DNA of 64,000 bases. Source: Collinsella provencensis (GTDB taxonomy: Bacteria > Actinomycetota > Coriobacteriia > Coriobacteriales > Coriobacteriaceae). Both the position numbers and the translations under genes were made by a program. The stretch spans positions 9,426 through 73,425 of the forward strand of contig NZ_LT904908.1 in assembly GCF_900199705.1 (NCBI RefSeq), given 5' to 3'. The notes under the pieces were generated by a model. It worked only from the letters and a program-made list of their open reading frames with translations, was not told where the DNA came from and did not search any database. Shown one piece after another: positions 62,480 to 64,000 of this stretch. Position 1 is the stretch's first letter. Every line of letters starts with the position of its first letter.

Positions 62480-62750
62480 GCGACCGGATAAGGAGGTGGG
62501 CCCGTGGTGATGGATGATATAGCAGCCTTTGGGTCCGTTGCCTGCGAAACCGAGGTCGAGTTTTTGAGGTAGAACGCGAGTGTGATCGCGTGTTCCCGGC
62601 GATGTACCGGATAACGACCGGTGAGGATACGCATCGATGGACCCAAAGCAATTGCATGGCGTGTTCCGGCGATTGCGGAAGGGCGTGGTTCCACCGTACA
62701 GAGCATAGAACGAGCGGCGGCATCGTAGTGGTGCTGCCGCTTTTTTGTGC
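62480..62750 (+). ncRNA. orphan structured RNA with its own terminator
   Basis: No protein gene is supported and no plus-strand gene follows. CTTTGGGTCC (62527-62536) pairs perfectly with GGACCCAAAG (62639-62648). Between these lie smaller hairpins (CGCGA/TCGCG 62575-62590; ACCGG/CCGGT near 62606-62621). GGTGG (62494) can pair with CCACC (62691). A strong terminator, GCGGCGGCA with TGCTGCCGC then TTTTTT (62714-62746), closes the unit. It resembles neither tmRNA, RNase P, SRP RNA nor a clear T-box. The minus strand has no T run, so the plus strand is the transcript. Confidence 0.55.
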
Positions 62751-62770
62751 AGATGCGGCACGTTGCACAA

Positions 62771-62803
62771 AAAGCCCGCCTGGCGAAAAACCAGACGGGC
62801 TTT
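62771..62803. terminator. bidirectional terminator, ends the dehydrogenase transcript
   Basis: AAAGCCCGCCTGG pairs with CCAGACGGGCTTT around CGAAAAA, and the minus strand continues with T. It lies just after the dehydrogenase gene. Confidence 0.8.
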
Positions 62804-62838
62804 GTGCGTATATCACGCGATGCGAGCGATGGAAATCC

Positions 62839-63639
62839 TTACGGACGCTGGCCCATGCCGCCCTCGAGAGTGACGGTCTCGCCGTTCATGTACTTGAAGT
62901 CGGGACCGCAGAGCTGAACGACCACGCGGCCGATCTCGGTCTCGACGTCACCGTAGTGACCCGCCGGCGGCATATGAACGTTGGCCTCGAAGGCCTCGGG
63001 ATATGCCATCTGGAAGTTCTCGAGCTGAGCGGTCCAGGCGAGCGGGCACACGATGTTGACGTTCACGCCGTCCTTGCCCCACTCGTTGGCGGCAACGCGG
63101 GTCAGGCCGCGGATGCCTTCCTTGGCGGCAGCGTAGGAGCACTGACCATAGTTGCCGAACAGACCGGCGCCGGAGGCGAAGTTCACGACGGAGCCCTTGG
63201 TCTCCTTGAGGTGCGGGTAGCACTTCTGCATATACAGGAAGGTGGCATACAGGCCGGAGTACAGAGCGAGGTCGAACTGCTCCATGGTGTGGTCGGCGAT
63301 GGTGACGCCGGAGGCGGAAGCCTGGGCGTTGTTCACGAGCGCATCGATGCGACCGAACTTGGCGATAGCCTCGTCGATGACGTGCTGCACGACAGCTTCG
63401 TTATCCTGGCCAGCGGAAACGTCGGCCTTAACAGGGAGGACCTCAATGCCGTACTCAGCCTCGAGGGACTCCTTGGCAGCCTCGAGCTTGGCAACATTGC
63501 GACCGGTGATAACGAGGTTGGCGCCCTCCTTGGCGAAGGCGATGTCGATGCCGTAACCGATGGAGCCGGCGGAGCCGTCCTTGAGCGTGGCCTTGCCGCC
63601 ACCCGTTACGATAACAGTCTTACCAGTGAAAAGTCCCAT
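62839..63639 (-). CDS. short-chain dehydrogenase, candidate bile-acid 12-alpha-hydroxysteroid dehydrogenase
   Basis: A 266-residue SDR. The cofactor loop is VTGGGKATLKDGSAGSIGYGI; VITGRN after strand 2 suggests NADP(H). The active site has NNAQASASG, Ser in NFASGAGLFGN and YAAAKEG. From memory, the stretches ALYSGLYATFLYM, CYPHLKET, QCSYAAAKEGIRGL and GETVTLEGGMGQRP match clostridial and Eggerthella-type 12-alpha-HSDH enzymes closely. These oxidise the 12-hydroxyl of cholate-type bile acids. The steroid substrate is inferred; the SDR call is certain. Confidence 0.85.
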   Translation of the reverse strand: MGLFTGKTVIVTGGGKATLKDGSAGSIGYGIDIAFAKEGANLVITGRNVAKLEAAKESLEAEYGIEVLPVKADVSAGQDNEAVVQHVIDEAIAKFGRIDALVNNAQASASGVTIADHTMEQFDLALYSGLYATFLYMQKCYPHLKETKGSVVNFASGAGLFGNYGQCSYAAAKEGIRGLTRVAANEWGKDGVNVNIVCPLAWTAQLENFQMAYPEAFEANVHMPPAGHYGDVETEIGRVVVQLCGPDFKYMNGETVTLEGGMGQRP

Positions 63640-63932
63640 ATGGGTCCCCTCTCGGTCGATGCGGCGAATACGTTCGCCGCGCGCGTGCATTCCTTTTGCA
63701 CGCCACAAACAACGGATATTCTACCCCGTATTTGCATTTTCTCGAATAGCCGTTTGCTTTGTCCATAATCGATTCGCCAATATGTCAATGAAGGCTAATC
63801 ATTTGCGGACACGTGCAACTTTGATTTCCTTTTGCGGTAATAGATGCGTCAGGCGATTCGTTGTCCTACCGAGACGATATGATGATAGACAGAAAATGAA
63901 CATGCGGCATCCTGCCGATATGAGGGGATCAC
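63640..63932. other. intergenic region with divergent promoters presumed
   Basis: I see no gene and no clear promoter, repeat or hairpin. It is somewhat AT-rich from 63710 to 63830. Confidence 0.3.
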
Positions 63933-64000
63933 ATGAACGAGATCGGGAAGAACAACGACGAGCTTGATGGCTTGGTCAACGACTTGAACAACGATAGGAC
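63933..64000 (+). CDS. start of an unknown gene, cut by the window edge
   Basis: An ATG with GAGGGGATCAC before it opens a frame that stays open to the edge (22 codons, starting MNEIGKNNDELDGLVNDLN). The residues are polar and acidic. Nothing more can be said. Confidence 0.55.
   Translation, partial: MNEIGKNNDELDGLVNDLNNDR

Noticed and set aside
62674-62750. T-box-like AGGGCGTGG...CCACCG followed by a terminator
   Set aside because: The T-box core is not matched, no specifier loop is evident, and no gene follows on that strand.
1-64000. tRNA or rRNA genes
   Set aside because: No T-arm or conserved rRNA stretches were recognised on either strand by reading; a scan with a tRNA finder would settle it.

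Overview
The window reads as a chromosomal segment of a GC-rich, anaerobic actinobacterium of the class Coriobacteriia, most likely a Collinsella-like gut organism. The reasons are the class III anaerobic ribonucleotide reductase, a biotin-dependent sodium-pumping oxaloacetate decarboxylase, a superoxide reductase-type desulfoferrodoxin, queuosine genes, frequent GTG/TTG starts, and a short-chain dehydrogenase that looks like a gut bile-acid 12-alpha-hydroxysteroid dehydrogenase. I see no rRNA, tRNA, CRISPR array, transposase or prophage. The genus is inferred from gene content only.

Layout. 1-7.5 kb: an Mrp/NBP35 ATPase cut by the left edge, an MFS exporter, a zinc-type P1B ATPase operon (ArsR sensor, free HMA domain, ATPase) with two tandem operators, a DEDDh exonuclease and a His-rich metal exporter. 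7.5-12 kb: a YaiI-type protein, an M42 aminopeptidase, a P-loop kinase and an ABC-F ATPase. 12-16.3 kb: nrdD with NrdR boxes and a leader hairpin, a toxin-antitoxin pair, then nrdG. 16.3-21.5 kb: folE, a biotin ligase, then on the other strand five genes of an oxaloacetate decarboxylase Na+ pump, which the ligase would biotinylate. 21.6-25 kb: an HD protein, folB, and a compact RiPP-like operon (radical SAM/SPASM maturase, 24-residue peptide, DUF2975 membrane protein, XRE regulator). 25-31.3 kb: YgiQ-like radical SAM enzyme, DUF1275 protein, mnmA, an Rrf2 regulator, a holin-like membrane protein and a YerC/TrpR-like regulator. 31.5-47 kb: a recombination and replication block (AddB-like and AddA-like nuclease/helicase, dnaE, ruvCAB) that also holds desulfoferrodoxin and a degenerate NAD-synthetase-like gene. 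47-50.4 kb: fhs and folD of one-carbon metabolism and a cold shock protein. 50.5-55.8 kb: a C69 dipeptidase that seems to need a -1 frameshift, a phasin-like protein, an AarF/UbiB-family kinase and a dihydrouridine synthase. 55.8-62.4 kb: an RlmA-like methyltransferase, GNAT, metG, a DUF3267 metalloprotease, queH and queA. 62.4-64 kb: an orphan structured RNA with its own terminator, the candidate hydroxysteroid dehydrogenase, and the first codons of a gene cut by the right edge.

How it fits together. Several groups support strictly anaerobic life: NrdDG for dNTPs without oxygen, desulfoferrodoxin for superoxide, the Na+ pump for energy from oxaloacetate, and Fhs/FolD/FolE/FolB for folate one-carbon flow. 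mnmA, queH, queA, dus and rlmA-like genes are scattered RNA-modification functions.

The strongest leads for something undescribed are (1) the maturase-micropeptide operon at 22.8-25.0 kb, whose maturase carries an N-terminal stretch that reads like a PqqD-type recognition domain; (2) the C69 dipeptidase at 50.57 kb, where the catalytic Cys is in one frame and the rest of the enzyme in the -1 frame, joined by an A AAA AAG heptamer followed by a hairpin; and (3) the orphan RNA at 62.48-62.75 kb. Two large inverted-repeat elements (14.9 kb, and the MITE-like one at 38.15-38.36 kb) are also unexplained.
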